Shown in pieces: positions 18,717 to 27,975 of a stretch of 64,000 nucleotides of DNA. The notes beneath the pieces are model-generated. The model was not told the origin of the DNA. It did no database searches and was given only the letters and a program-made list of their open reading frames with translations. The stretch's first letter is position 1, and each line of letters begins with the position of its first letter. Source of the DNA: JAAFHB01 sp963677935 (GTDB lineage: Bacteria; Bacteroidota; Bacteroidia; Bacteroidales; Prolixibacteraceae); assembly GCA_963677935.2 (NCBI GenBank), contig CAXXEH010000003.1:4278001-4342000 (forward strand), given 5' to 3'. A program made the position numbers and the translations under genes.

Positions 18717-19817
18717 TCACTTTTCGGGAAATAAGTTTTGAATATCCTCCCTTGTGGCCTTGCATATTCCCCTTTCGGTAATGAGGCCAGTAACGAATCT
18801 GGCTGGAGTGACGTCAAAGCCATAGTTCGCTACAGGTGATCTTTCATTTACAATTCTGATCCTTCCTGGTTCACCATTTTCGAGCTGACCCTCTATCCAG
18901 CTGACTTCCTCTCCATCGCGTTGTTCGATAGGAATTTCGGAAACACCATTTTCCATTGAAAAATCGATTGAGGAGGAAGGGAGTGCCACATAAAAAGGAA
19001 CCTTGTTGTCAGATGCGGCCAAAGCCTTGAGATAGGTTCCGATTTTATTGGCCACGTCTCCGGTTGAGGTTGTTCGGTCGCTCCCAACGATGCAAAGATC
19101 GACCATGCCATGTTGCATCAGATGCCCCCCGGCATTATCGGGGATTACGGTATGGGGAACACCTTCGTGTGACAATTCCCATGCAGTGAGTCGGGCCCCC
19201 TGATTTCGCGGTCTGGTCTCATCAACCCACACATGAAGCGCGATTCCCTTGAGAAAAGCTTTGTAGATGGGCGCCGTGGCTGTTCCCCAATCGATACAGG
19301 CGAGCCATCCGGCGTTGCAATGGGTCAGGATATTGACGGGCTGCCCGTCTTTTGATTTGCTGATCGCCTCTATCAATGTGTACCCATAATCGCCAATTGC
19401 TTCAGACCAGCTGATCTCCCTGTTTTTTAAACGACCAGCTTCCGAAAGGGCCATCTCACACGCCACTTCCGATGTTGGGCATTCACTCAACTGATCCATC
19501 ATTTCATCAATCAGAATTGCAAGGTTAACAGCCGTTGGTCGTGCCGATTTCAGATAATCTGCATCCTTCTTCAGAGATGCTCTCCAATTCTGATCTACCA
19601 AGTTAACAAGACTGAGATAGACCCCATAAGCCCCGGTAACACCGATGAGCGGCGCCCCTCTGACCGTCATATTTTGAATGGCATCAAAGGCATCGCCGGG
19701 AGTTTTCAGATCAATAATCTGAAATTCAAAAGGCAACTTACGCTGGTCGATCACCTGAATAATACCCCGATTGTCAGGATGAACCCATATCGTTTGATAA
19801 TTTTTATCATTGACCTG
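18717..19817 (-). CDS. mtnA: Methylthioribose-1-phosphate isomerase
   Basis: A protein of about 366 residues converting 5-methylthioribose-1-phosphate to methylthioribulose-1-phosphate in methionine salvage. It has the family hallmarks NMTVRGAPLIGVTGAYG, ILTHCNAGWLA (catalytic Cys), WVDETRPRNQGARLTAWEL, GSDRTTSTGDVANKIGT (catalytic Asp), and the C-terminal PARFVTGLITERG. I prefer the ATG at 19817 (MQVNDKNYQ) over 19877, since the first 20 residues of the longer form are hydrophobic and atypical for this cytosolic enzyme. The remaining salvage genes are not adjacent. Confidence 0.93.
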   Translation of the reverse strand, partial: QVNDKNYQTIWVHPDNRGIIQVIDQRKLPFEFQIIDLKTPGDAFDAIQNMTVRGAPLIGVTGAYGVYLSLVNLVDQNWRASLKKDADYLKSARPTAVNLAILIDEMMDQLSECPTSEVACEMALSEAGRLKNREISWSEAIGDYGYTLIEAISKSKDGQPVNILTHCNAGWLACIDWGTATAPIYKAFLKGIALHVWVDETRPRNQGARLTAWELSHEGVPHTVIPDNAGGHLMQHGMVDLCIVGSDRTTSTGDVANKIGTYLKALAASDNKVPFYVALPSSSIDFSMENGVSEIPIEQRDGEEVSWIEGQLENGEPGRIRIVNERSPVANYGFDVTPARFVTGLITERGICKATREDIQNLFPEK

Positions 19818-20511
19818 CATTGTTAAAAAAAGTATTAAATATTTCCCCAAGATAGTCAGCTTTAGGATAAAATCCATTATTTATTTCCTTCGGAAAAATA
19901 TTAATTCCAATAAATTCAGGGGCTATAAACTTTGACAGTTCAGGTTTGGTCACATTTCCATTTCAATCGTTTCATTCCTAATTTAAAATCAGTTTGTTTA
20001 GTTTATGCTTAACCAGAATCATATTAGGTGAAACAAAATAATTTAACCAACAGCCTGAATGAAAATCCTTCATTGCAGCAAAATAATATAATTGAATATT
20101 ATAATAAAAATCACCCCGGAGGTTATTGATGATAGTTTTTGAGCACGATTTAAATTAAAGAAAAAAATGGAGTTGCATTATTCAATAAACTCATAAATAG
20201 CTAAGCCTCAAAGAATATATTTGTACTTTTCTGTCATTAATTGATTTATTTTAGGTATATTTAGTGCTCAAAATATCAATAGATGACAGGACAGAAACTG
20301 ATTTGATAATCCAATTTAAAGAAAGGTAGTCATGAAACAAAAAACTTCGAACGCCAGTTTCCCAGCATCAGGTTGAATCCAACTTTTATCATAGAATAAA
20401 TTTGATTTTAATAAAGATAAACCGCCCATTAACAAGGGTATAAAAATAGAATATACAAAGAAAAAAGCAAATTTAAAAGTGATTCCCCTTTCATATTAAG
20501 AAAGTAATCAG
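19818..20511. other. Intergenic region upstream of the PAS kinase
   Basis: About 690 bp between divergent genes (mtnA and the kinase). No gene is supported. A TAtaTTTG -7-like box occurs at 20216-20223 without a clear -33 partner. A 14-codon ORF (20332-20376) preceded by AAAGAAAGG begins like a gene (MKQKTSNASF) but stops at once; it could be a leader peptide or a dead start. Confidence 0.35.
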
Positions 20512-22917
20512 ATGTCAAAGAAAATAATTTCTGAATTAGAAAAAAATCTTCGTGATGAAAACCACGAATTGAGGATCCGTTTGACCGAAACGGAAGAAAA
20601 ACTAAAGGCAATATGCAAAGAGGAAGCAACTACGATTGATGGTAATCGTATCGGTGGTGATACTACTTTTGAAACTGCTTATCGTAACTTGATTGATGCA
20701 ATGAATGAAGGGTTGGTCAATCTTTCGGATATCGGTATTATTCAATATTGCAACCGCCGGTTCACAGAACTGATAGCTGTGACTCCTGAAAAGGCGATAG
20801 GGACAAAGCTTAGCCGATTCTTCGGAGAACAAGAAAAGTCAAAATTCGAAGCGCTGCTGAAAGAGGGTCGCAAGAAAAAGTGCTTCGGAGAATTTAAGTA
20901 TTCAGATCCTGATGGTGGTACCCGCAATTTTTATCTTTCATTTAGTCCATTGTTAACCAACCTGATATTAGGTGTATGCGTGATGATCACCGACATTACT
21001 GACCTCAAACTGGCTGAGGAGAAACTACTGAAGAGCGAGAAATCTCACCGCACTTTGTTTAATATGCTGAATGGTTTTGCTTATTGCAAAATTAATTATG
21101 AGAATGGTCTAGCTTTTGATTTTACATTCCTTATAGTCAATAAGGCGTTTGAAGAGTTAACTGGTTTGAAAGATGTTGTTGGGAAAAAAGTATCAGAAGT
21201 CATTCCGCAAATTCACGAAATTGATCCGGAATTGATTCAATTGTATGCAAGGGTTGCGACCTCGGGCAATTCAGAATCCGTTGAAATATATCTGAAAACC
21301 CTGAAAATTTGGTTTTCAGTCTCCGTTTATAGTCCTGAAAAAGATTATTTTGTTGCTGTATTTGAAGTGATTACCGAAAGGAAAGTAGCTGAGATGGCAC
21401 TTCGTGAGTCTGAAGAATTACATCGGATTACTATTGCAAGTATATCTGATCCTGTATTTATTACCACTGATTCGGGCAGATTTATCTTTATTTGTCCCAA
21501 CGTTTTAAGGATTCTGGGTTATAACAACCAAGAACTAGAACAGATAGGCAATATTTCCGGATTGGTAGGCGAACAACTGTTCGATATGAACGATTTGAAT
21601 GCCCATGGAATTATTGCAAATATTGAACGGACGATTACTGATAAAAGCGGTATAGAACGGATTTTTCATTTAACTGTAAGTCGTGTAGACATTCAGGGAG
21701 GTACAATTTTATGGGTATTTCATGATGTTACTGAGCTTAAAAGGTCAGATGAAGTGCAAAAAGAAATCGAGCAATCCAAATCCGAATATATAGAAAGACT
21801 GAATGAAGCTCAAAAGGTTGCTTCCATTGGAAGCTGGGAATGGAATTTGCTAACGAATACCGTTTGGTGGTCGGATGAGACCTATAGGATTTTTGGGGTA
21901 AGTGCAGAAGACTTCGTTCCTGGTTTCGAGGCAAACAGCCAATTCATACATCCCGATGATGTCGAATTATATAGAGCATCATTCGAGCAATGTTTGAAGT
22001 CAGGTATCCCCTTTGATATCGATATCAGGTTGATAAACTATAGTGTTAATCCAAAGTTCTGTCAGGCGCAAGGGACTGTTATAAATGATAGTGACGGGCA
22101 ACCAGTGCGTTTTGTGGGAACTATTATGGATATTAGCGAGCGCAAATGTGCGGAAGTAGTAATACAGCAGAAAAATGAGGAGCTTTTGAAAGTTAACGCC
22201 GAAAAAGACAAGTTTTTTTCCATTATAGCCCATGACCTACGGAGCCCTTTAAGCGGATTTATGGGATTGACTGAGGTAATGGCTGAAGGATCTGATGGAA
22301 TTTCTTCTGAAGAGTTTCACAAAATGGCCGTGGTGATGAAAAATTCTGCAGCAAATATTTTTCGCTTACTTGGAAATCTTTTAGAATGGTCGCGTATGCA
22401 AAGGGGGGTAACTATATTTTCCCCGAGATTACTTTTATTGAGTTCGGTTATTTCTGACAGTATATTTCATATTATTGGAGAATCAAATATTAAGGATGTT
22501 ACCCTTGATCTTAATATACCAGAAGATTTATTTGTTTTTGCCGATAAAAATATGCTGGAGTCTATTATCCGAAATTTAACATCTAATGCGTTAAAATTCA
22601 CACCTCAAGGCGGGAAAATAAGTGTTTCAGCACGCTTGGATTCCGGTAAGGACGTTGAAATTTCAATTACTGATTCGGGAATTGGAATGAGTAAGGAGAT
22701 GATCGAAAATTTATTCCGACTTGATATCAATACAAATCGAAAAGGAACTGATGGTGAATATAGTACAGGATTAGGTTTGATACTCTGTAAAGATTTTATT
22801 GATAAGCACGGAGGCAAATTGCAAATTGAAAGCGAGGAAGGAAAAGGAAGTACTTTCCGGTTTACATTACCAAGAACTCAATCTCCGGAATCAAAACAAA
22901 CAAGTGGCGAAAACTGA
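20512..22917 (+). CDS. Multi-PAS soluble sensor histidine kinase
   Basis: An 801-residue kinase with no membrane segment, hence a cytoplasmic sensor. Order: short coiled coil (1-40), PAS1 (about 53-165), PAS2 (175-292), PAS3 (300-412), coiled coil, PAS4 with a PAC motif (435-548), HisKA dimerisation domain with FFSIIAHDLRSPL (phospho-acceptor H574), and HATPase_c with NLTSNALKFTPQGG (N box), ITDSGIGMS (G1) and STGLGLILC (G2). No receiver domain or response regulator gene is adjacent, so it is an orphan kinase; the partner and signal are unknown. Confidence 0.93.
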   Translation: MSKKIISELEKNLRDENHELRIRLTETEEKLKAICKEEATTIDGNRIGGDTTFETAYRNLIDAMNEGLVNLSDIGIIQYCNRRFTELIAVTPEKAIGTKLSRFFGEQEKSKFEALLKEGRKKKCFGEFKYSDPDGGTRNFYLSFSPLLTNLILGVCVMITDITDLKLAEEKLLKSEKSHRTLFNMLNGFAYCKINYENGLAFDFTFLIVNKAFEELTGLKDVVGKKVSEVIPQIHEIDPELIQLYARVATSGNSESVEIYLKTLKIWFSVSVYSPEKDYFVAVFEVITERKVAEMALRESEELHRITIASISDPVFITTDSGRFIFICPNVLRILGYNNQELEQIGNISGLVGEQLFDMNDLNAHGIIANIERTITDKSGIERIFHLTVSRVDIQGGTILWVFHDVTELKRSDEVQKEIEQSKSEYIERLNEAQKVASIGSWEWNLLTNTVWWSDETYRIFGVSAEDFVPGFEANSQFIHPDDVELYRASFEQCLKSGIPFDIDIRLINYSVNPKFCQAQGTVINDSDGQPVRFVGTIMDISERKCAEVVIQQKNEELLKVNAEKDKFFSIIAHDLRSPLSGFMGLTEVMAEGSDGISSEEFHKMAVVMKNSAANIFRLLGNLLEWSRMQRGVTIFSPRLLLLSSVISDSIFHIIGESNIKDVTLDLNIPEDLFVFADKNMLESIIRNLTSNALKFTPQGGKISVSARLDSGKDVEISITDSGIGMSKEMIENLFRLDINTNRKGTDGEYSTGLGLILCKDFIDKHGGKLQIESEEGKGSTFRFTLPRTQSPESKQTSGEN

Positions 22918-23026
22918 AAGAGTGAATCATGCGTTGATTAATAAATAAGTATTGATGTTTAATTTATATGAATGGTTCGAATTGTTTGTATTACAGAGTT
23001 GTAAAATGATTATTTCTTAAACAAGA

Positions 23027-23051
23027 AAAGACCGGATTTTGGTCCGGCCTT
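23027..23051 (-). terminator. Intrinsic terminator of the isomerase/oxidoreductase operon
   Basis: On the minus strand AAGGCCGGA, loop CCAAAA, TCCGGTCTT, with one G-U pair, followed by TTCTTGTTT. It lies 27 bp after the stop of the gene ending at 23078. On the plus strand it could also slow transcription from the PAS kinase, but the T-tract there is poor. Confidence 0.75.
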
Positions 23052-23077
23052 TCAAAACAAATTTTTACCAGATTCTG

Positions 23078-24073
23078 TTATTCTTTGCTAAAAGCGGCAT
23101 CGAAAGCAAGAGAGCTTGGTGAAAAGTCAACCTTCTTCACAAATTCGCATGATTCGGCAGCACCCATTTCGCGATCCATACCACTATCTTCCCATTCAAC
23201 AGAGAGTGGTCCGGCGTATTGAATATCATTTAGTGCACGGATGATCCGCTCAAAATCGATCTTTCCGCGTCCTACACTTCTGAAATTCCAGAAACGTCGG
23301 TTATCGCCAAATTCCACATGACCACCAAACACACCAACAGTTCCGGGATGTTCATTCCAGGTTACATCTTTCATATGAACGTGGAAAATCCGGTCGCTGA
23401 ATTCGTAAATAAACTGTACATAGTCAACGCCCTGATAACCGAAATGACTCGGATCAAAATTGAACCCAAAAGCAGGATGATTGTTCAGCGCCTTCAAAGC
23501 TCTTTTTGCGGTTTCAATATCGAAAGCAATTTCGGTCGGATGGACTTCAAGGGCAAATTTAATCCCCAACTCCTGATAGGCATCGAGAATCGGAATCCAC
23601 CGTTTGGCAAAATCCTGATAACCTTCATCGATTGTCTCCTGTGTAACGGAGGGAAATGAATAAAGATATTTCCAGATTGAACTGCCTGTAAAGCCATTAA
23701 CAACCTTTAATCCCAGCCGTTTTGCCACCCTTGCGGCTTCAATAACGTTGGCTGCAGCTCTTTGACGGATACCTTCCGGGTCACCGTCTCCCCAAATCTC
23801 TTCAGAAAGCATCCCTTTGTGGCGGCTATCGGGATTATCGCATACAGCCTGTCCAACAAGGTGGTTTGAAATAGAGAACAGCTGAAGATCATACTTTTTC
23901 AGCAAAGCGAGTTTGGCATCGCAATAAGCCTGATCGGCCTTTTCCACTTCGATATGGTCGCCCCAGCAGGCGAGCTCCAAACCATCGTATCCAAACGATT
24001 TGGCTTTTTGTGCGACTGTTTCAAGGGTCAGGTCGGCCCATTGGCCGGTAAAAAGGGTAACTGGTCTTTTCAT
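23078..24073 (-). CDS. Sugar phosphate isomerase/epimerase (xylose isomerase-like TIM barrel)
   Basis: A 331-residue cytoplasmic protein of the AP-endonuclease-2/xylose-isomerase-like family (PF01261). Metal-binding-type residues are visible in ALEVHPTEIAFD (Glu), FNFDPSHFGYQG (Asp, His), FHVHMKDV (His, Asp) and LSVEWEDSGMD (Glu). It begins 21 bp after the Gfo/Idh oxidoreductase stop, forming a two-gene operon ending at the terminator at 23027-23051. Such pairs commonly act in inositol or rare-sugar catabolism; the actual substrate cannot be read from the sequence. Confidence 0.9.
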   Translation of the reverse strand: MKRPVTLFTGQWADLTLETVAQKAKSFGYDGLELACWGDHIEVEKADQAYCDAKLALLKKYDLQLFSISNHLVGQAVCDNPDSRHKGMLSEEIWGDGDPEGIRQRAAANVIEAARVAKRLGLKVVNGFTGSSIWKYLYSFPSVTQETIDEGYQDFAKRWIPILDAYQELGIKFALEVHPTEIAFDIETAKRALKALNNHPAFGFNFDPSHFGYQGVDYVQFIYEFSDRIFHVHMKDVTWNEHPGTVGVFGGHVEFGDNRRFWNFRSVGRGKIDFERIIRALNDIQYAGPLSVEWEDSGMDREMGAAESCEFVKKVDFSPSSLAFDAAFSKE

Positions 24074-24094
24074 GTGTAACTATTTAGTTTATGT

Positions 24095-25255
24095 TTATTC
24101 TGCGAATTTTACCCACTTCTGCTGATCGTTATAACCGGCTTCCACTACGGTATCGATAAACTGCATTCCCCGTATTCCATCTTCAACGGTTGGGAAGTCA
24201 AGCCATTCGGCTTTGGGTTCCTCACCATTCATTTTTGCACGAACTGTCAATGAAAAGTTGCGGTAGATATTGGCAAATGCTTCGAGATATCCTTCGGGAT
24301 GACCACCCGGTGTACGGGTATTGTGTTGTGCGATTGCACTCATATAGCCATTCCCAACCCGAACGATCTCTGCCGGTCTGTCGCCCCATTTAAGAAACAG
24401 CGTATTTGGCTCATGCTGATGCCATTCCAGTCCGCCCTTATCGCCATAAACTCTCAGCCTAATGTTATTCTCTTCACCAGCTGCAATTTGTGTTGCAACC
24501 AAGACTCCCCGTGCGCCATTATCGAAACGAAGCAAGGCAGCGCCATCATCATCCAGTAAACGACCGGGAACAAAAACATTCAGTTCTGCACAGATTTCCA
24601 CTGTTTTAAGTCCTGTGACATATTCTGCCAGGTGGTGTGCATGAGTTCCGATATCGCCCATACAACCAGCTTTACCCGAACGTTTGGGATCGGTACGCCA
24701 TGAGGCCTGCGCATTTCCGGCATCTTCGAGTTTGGAGGAGAGCCATCCCTGCGGATATTCCACAAATATTTTCCTTATTTTCCCGAAATCACCCCGGCGT
24801 ACCCGTTCGCGGGCCTCTTTAACAGCCGGATAGCCGGAATAGGTATGGGTCAGCGCTAAGATCAGACCCGTCTCCTCAATTTTTGCTTTAAGCAGTTTTG
24901 CTTCATCAAGTGTAAAGGTGATTGGTTTATCGATCACTACGTTAAAACCATATTCGAGCGCCATCATAGCGGGTCCAAAGTGTGCAAAATTTGGCGTAAC
25001 AATTGTGACAAAATCCATTCGTTCACCTACAGGCAGTTTTACCTCATTCTCAAACATCTCCTGATAAGTTTTATATACGCGGTTATCAGGAAGGAAATAG
25101 GACTTTCCGGATGAGAGAGAAATCTCGGGATTTATACTAAAACAACCACAAACCAATTCGATCTGGTTGTCCATAAAAGCTGCAAGACGGTGGATTGCAC
25201 CAATAAAGGCGTCGCTTCCTCCGCCTACCATTCCCATTCGTAATTTTCTGTTCAT
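24095..25255 (-). CDS. Gfo/Idh/MocA-family oxidoreductase
   Basis: A 386-residue NAD(P)-dependent dehydrogenase. The Rossmann motif is GMVGGGSDAFIGAIHR at the N-terminus; DKPITFTLDEAK carries the EKP-like lysine (here DKP); the GDIGTHAHHLAEY segment carries the catalytic-type His/Asp. There is no signal peptide, in contrast to the twin-arginine homologue at 28041-29414. It is the first gene of an operon with a sugar isomerase/epimerase, suggesting joint oxidation and isomerisation of a cyclitol or sugar. Upstream is an AT-rich region with a TAACTTTA element. Confidence 0.92.
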   Translation of the reverse strand: MNRKLRMGMVGGGSDAFIGAIHRLAAFMDNQIELVCGCFSINPEISLSSGKSYFLPDNRVYKTYQEMFENEVKLPVGERMDFVTIVTPNFAHFGPAMMALEYGFNVVIDKPITFTLDEAKLLKAKIEETGLILALTHTYSGYPAVKEARERVRRGDFGKIRKIFVEYPQGWLSSKLEDAGNAQASWRTDPKRSGKAGCMGDIGTHAHHLAEYVTGLKTVEICAELNVFVPGRLLDDDGAALLRFDNGARGVLVATQIAAGEENNIRLRVYGDKGGLEWHQHEPNTLFLKWGDRPAEIVRVGNGYMSAIAQHNTRTPGGHPEGYLEAFANIYRNFSLTVRAKMNGEEPKAEWLDFPTVEDGIRGMQFIDTVVEAGYNDQQKWVKFAE

Positions 25256-25444
25256 TTTGTTTGTTTTGTACCGTTAACCATTTTATAATCGGCACTAAAG
25301 TTACAAACAAAACTTTAATGAAACCCCTTCAACATGAATAAAAATATCATCAAAAAAAGATTAAATGTAAAGTAGCAGATGAGAAGTTAATGGAATGGTA
25401 CTATTTTCGTGGTTTTGATAATTCAGAAAATTCAGGCAGTTATA

Positions 25445-25948
25445 ATGGGCTCCAGAAAGAGAAAACCGTTAATCAGAAATTTGATCAATATCCTCCTTAT
25501 CACGATAATCTTATCTGTTGGATATATTTGTTTTACAATTGTTTATGATCTTCGTATCCGTTTCATCAACCGTTCCGAACTCAAGGATATTGCAGGTGTA
25601 AATGAAGATTATGGCACAAGGTTTACCCATTTTGTGGATGCCATTGAGAAAGAAACCGACTGGAAGGTAGAAATAATCAGTGGTTTACGCACCAAAGAGG
25701 AGCAGATTCAATTGAAACGCGATAATCCGCGAAATGCTTCTGTCAAAAAGAGCCGGCATGTATTAGGACGAGCAGTAGACCTGAATCTTTATAGGCGGAA
25801 CGGATTTCGGTTTATAAGGTTAAAAAAAAGTAATTCGAAGGGTTCATGGATCGCCACGGGAATCCCCGAAATTGCCAAACGTTACGGACTCTTATGGGGA
25901 GGCACCTACCGGAACTACCACGATCCGGTCCACTTTGAGATCAACTGA
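25445..25948 (+). CDS. M15-type D-Ala-D-Ala carboxypeptidase/endolysin-like protein, membrane-anchored
   Basis: A protein of about 167 residues with one membrane segment near the N-terminus (NLINILLITIILSVGYICF), then a compact M15 peptidase domain. Zinc-ligand-type residues appear as SRHVLGRAVDLN (His, Asp) and DPVHFEIN (His), with SGLRTKEEQIQ upstream, as in small phage L-Ala-D-Glu or D-Ala-D-Ala peptidases. I chose the ATG at 25445 (MGSRKRKP) to give a positively charged N-terminus before the membrane helix; 25409 is possible. Expected action: trimming peptidoglycan stem peptides in the periplasm. It is followed by a short repeat region and regulators with a phage flavour. Confidence 0.83.
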   Translation: MGSRKRKPLIRNLINILLITIILSVGYICFTIVYDLRIRFINRSELKDIAGVNEDYGTRFTHFVDAIEKETDWKVEIISGLRTKEEQIQLKRDNPRNASVKKSRHVLGRAVDLNLYRRNGFRFIRLKKSNSKGSWIATGIPEIAKRYGLLWGGTYRNYHDPVHFEIN

Positions 25949-25954
25949 GGGAGT

Positions 25955-26010
25955 GTACAGGCTATTTGGCAATTAGGCGAATAGGATTTGGGCTATTAGG
26001 CGAATAGGAC
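25955..26010. repeat. Short imperfect tandem repeat (ATTAGGCGAATAGG units)
   Basis: Two units reading ATTAGGCGAATAGGA lie 23-24 bp apart, preceded by a decayed copy (GGCTATTTGGCAATTAGG). Related words on the other strand occur at 60641-60722. Not coding; it sits between convergent genes. Confidence 0.55.
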
Positions 26011-26026
26011 TTTAGGTTTATTCTCC

Positions 26027-26272
26027 CTAATTCTTGTAAAATTCAAGCGGATCTGCCACTTTGTTGAATGGAGGCATTTCCGGGGAAGATATCTTTTCAT
26101 TCTTTGTTAAATGGAGTTCGTCGAGCGGCTTAAATAGGAAGACTGGCGCTTTTCCCTCTGCCAGTGAAAGTTCGATCAATTTTTTAAGGGTATAATTAAA
26201 TTCTCCTTTCATCACTTGTGACACGTAACCCTTTGACAAACCAAGCTGTAAAGCCAACTGGGATTGTGTCAT
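26027..26272 (-). CDS. XRE-family helix-turn-helix protein, start uncertain or truncated
   Basis: 81 residues from the first ATG, with a clear XRE helix-turn-helix (MTQSQLALQLGLSKGYVSQVMKG) at the very N-terminus. The family normally has a helix before this, and the codons upstream do encode one in frame (EIFRQVTEYLKANN), but no in-frame start exists before the TAA that ends the ORF6N gene at 26321. Either a rarer start is used or a small indel removed the start (an out-of-frame ATG lies at the expected place). The C-terminal half is unusual (FLFKPLDELHL). A role as repressor or antitoxin is possible. Confidence 0.65.
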   Translation of the reverse strand: MTQSQLALQLGLSKGYVSQVMKGEFNYTLKKLIELSLAEGKAPVFLFKPLDELHLTKNEKISSPEMPPFNKVADPLEFYKN

Positions 26273-26320
26273 GTTGTTAGCTTTCAGATATTCGGTTACC
26301 TGACGAAAAATCTCATTTTG

Positions 26321-26836
26321 TTAAGAATTCTTATAACCTATCTTTTTGCGTTGTTTCTGCACCAATGCCAGATGATCTTTTTGCAACAAAAAATTTATCG
26401 CATCATAAACATCCTTAAATTGCTTATCATATTTGCTTTCGAGTTCCCTAAGCTTAACAGTTAAATCGCTGTGCGACAATGCATACTGTCTGATAAACAC
26501 AAAAGCGCGGATTATCTGAATATTTATTTGAATAGCTTTGGGGCTGTTCAATACGCTCGATAGCATCGATACACCTTGCTCGGTAAATGCATAAGGTAAA
26601 TATTTGGCGTATTTTCCTCTTCCTGTCTCTAAGGTCACAAATTGTGACCTTAGAAAATTGTATTCTTGTCGTGTAATTTGGATCATAAAATCCGGAGGAA
26701 AACGGTCAATATTACGCTTAACTGACTGGTTCAGAACTTTAGTCTCAACCTCATAAAGTTCTGCAAGATCAAAATCCAACATTACCTTTTGGCCCCTGAT
26801 CTCGTAAATCCTGGATTCAATATTAGCAATTTGCAT
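26321..26836 (-). CDS. ORF6N-domain protein (phage antirepressor-like)
   Basis: A 171-residue protein with the ORF6N DNA-binding domain: VMLDFDLAELYEVETKVLNQSVKRN, FPPDFMIQIT, FTEQGVSMLSSVLNS and a helical C-terminal tail with a coiled-coil pattern. ORF6N proteins occur in phages and as chromosomal orphans in Bacteroidota, where their function is mostly unknown. Its TAA is the only barrier between it and the following XRE helix in the same frame. No other phage genes are in the neighbourhood. Confidence 0.9.
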   Translation of the reverse strand: MQIANIESRIYEIRGQKVMLDFDLAELYEVETKVLNQSVKRNIDRFPPDFMIQITRQEYNFLRSQFVTLETGRGKYAKYLPYAFTEQGVSMLSSVLNSPKAIQINIQIIRAFVFIRQYALSHSDLTVKLRELESKYDKQFKDVYDAINFLLQKDHLALVQKQRKKIGYKNS

Positions 26837-27003
26837 TTTAACAAATTATATCTAATCCAAAGTTACGGCAAAAAATCTTTTAAAATACACTATTTCTTTT
26901 GGGGGAGAATAAATTAATACGATTAATGACCAGTCGTAAATCTGTAACCAGGGCCAAACAGAAGTAAATCAAAAAGAATAATTTGGAAATTGTTTTTAAC
27001 TAC

Positions 27004-27036
27004 GACATATTATGTCATAGTCACTCCATATCTTTG
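27004..27036 (+). promoter_or_regulatory. Candidate promoter/operator of the WYL regulator
   Basis: A perfect palindrome GACATA-T-TATGTC (27004-27016) lies just upstream of a Bacteroidota -7-like box TATCTTTG (27029-27036), 23 bp before the ATG at 27059. The palindrome covers where a -33 element would be, so it could be an autoregulatory operator; no -33 consensus is visible. Confidence 0.5.
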
Positions 27037-27058
27037 CTTAAACAAAACTTCAGAAAGT

Positions 27059-27961
27059 ATGTCCACCAAAGAATCACTCTTGCGTTACTTCCATATTACA
27101 AATAAGTTGCGAAAAGCTCCCGCAACTTTTAATGAGATAGACGCTTACCTTCAACAACAATCGGAACTGCAAAGTATGAATTTCAATGTTTCGAAGCGGC
27201 AGTTCAAGCGCGATCTTGAAGATATCGGATCGATTTTCGAAATTGAAATCAGCTATGATTTTAAGCGCCGGGTCTACGCTATCGATGAGGAGTTGCAATC
27301 CGAGGTAAGCCGTCGTCGGTTAGAGGCTTTTGACACCTTCAACGCATTAAAAATAGGAGAAAATGTATCCAAATCGATTCAGTTTGAAAACCGGCGGCCT
27401 CAGGGGACTGAACACCTTTTTGGATTACTCCATGCGATCACTAATAGTTTGCAAATCCGGTTTACTTATCAAAAATTCTGGGAGGATGAAGCTTCACAAC
27501 GGAGTGTTGGTCCTTTGGCTCTTAAAGAGTTTAAAAACCGGTGGTACCTTATTTCAACGAATTTGGAGAAGGAGACCTCGGATGGTATTATAAAAACTTT
27601 TGGATTGGATCGAATTTCCTCATTGTAGATTACCCGGAGTAAGTTTAAGTACCCTAAGAATTTTGATATTGAGGAATACTTCAGGCACTGTTTCGGAATC
27701 ATATCTCCAACTGAAGAAAATCCAGTGGAGGTAATCTTGTCGTTTGATCCCGACCAGGGGAAGTATATCAAAACGTTACCTCTTCACCAGTCCCAGCAGA
27801 TTATTATTGATAACGCTGATGAGTTACGAATCAAATTATTAATTTATAATACATTTGATTTCAGGATGGAACTGCTTGCTCACGGAAAATCTGTCAGGGT
27901 AATACTACCTGAGTTGTTGGCAGAAGAGATAAGGGCTGAACACCTGTCTGCCGCAAGGTGA
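27059..27961 (+). pseudogene. WYL-domain transcriptional regulator interrupted by an in-frame amber codon
   Basis: One continuous frame of about 300 codons interrupted only by TAG at 27626-27628. The N-terminal part has a winged-helix HTH (about residues 1-80) and the WYL core, with FTYQKFWEDEASQRSVGPLALKEFKNRWYLI and GLDRISSL just before the stop. The same frame resumes with ITRSKFKYPKNFDIEEYF and the WYL C-terminal extension, ending at 27961. Homologues usually have an acidic residue at this position, so GAG to TAG by one base change is likely. The shorter product would retain DNA-binding and most of WYL. ATG at 27059 is chosen over 26990. Intact WYL proteins regulate defence or DNA-damage genes. 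Confidence 0.82.
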
Positions 27962-27975
27962 ACGGAAAATTTATC

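Noticed and set aside
20332..20376. 14-codon ORF with a ribosome-binding-like sequence upstream of the PAS kinase
   Set aside because: Too short and without support from conservation; mentioned only as part of the intergenic region.
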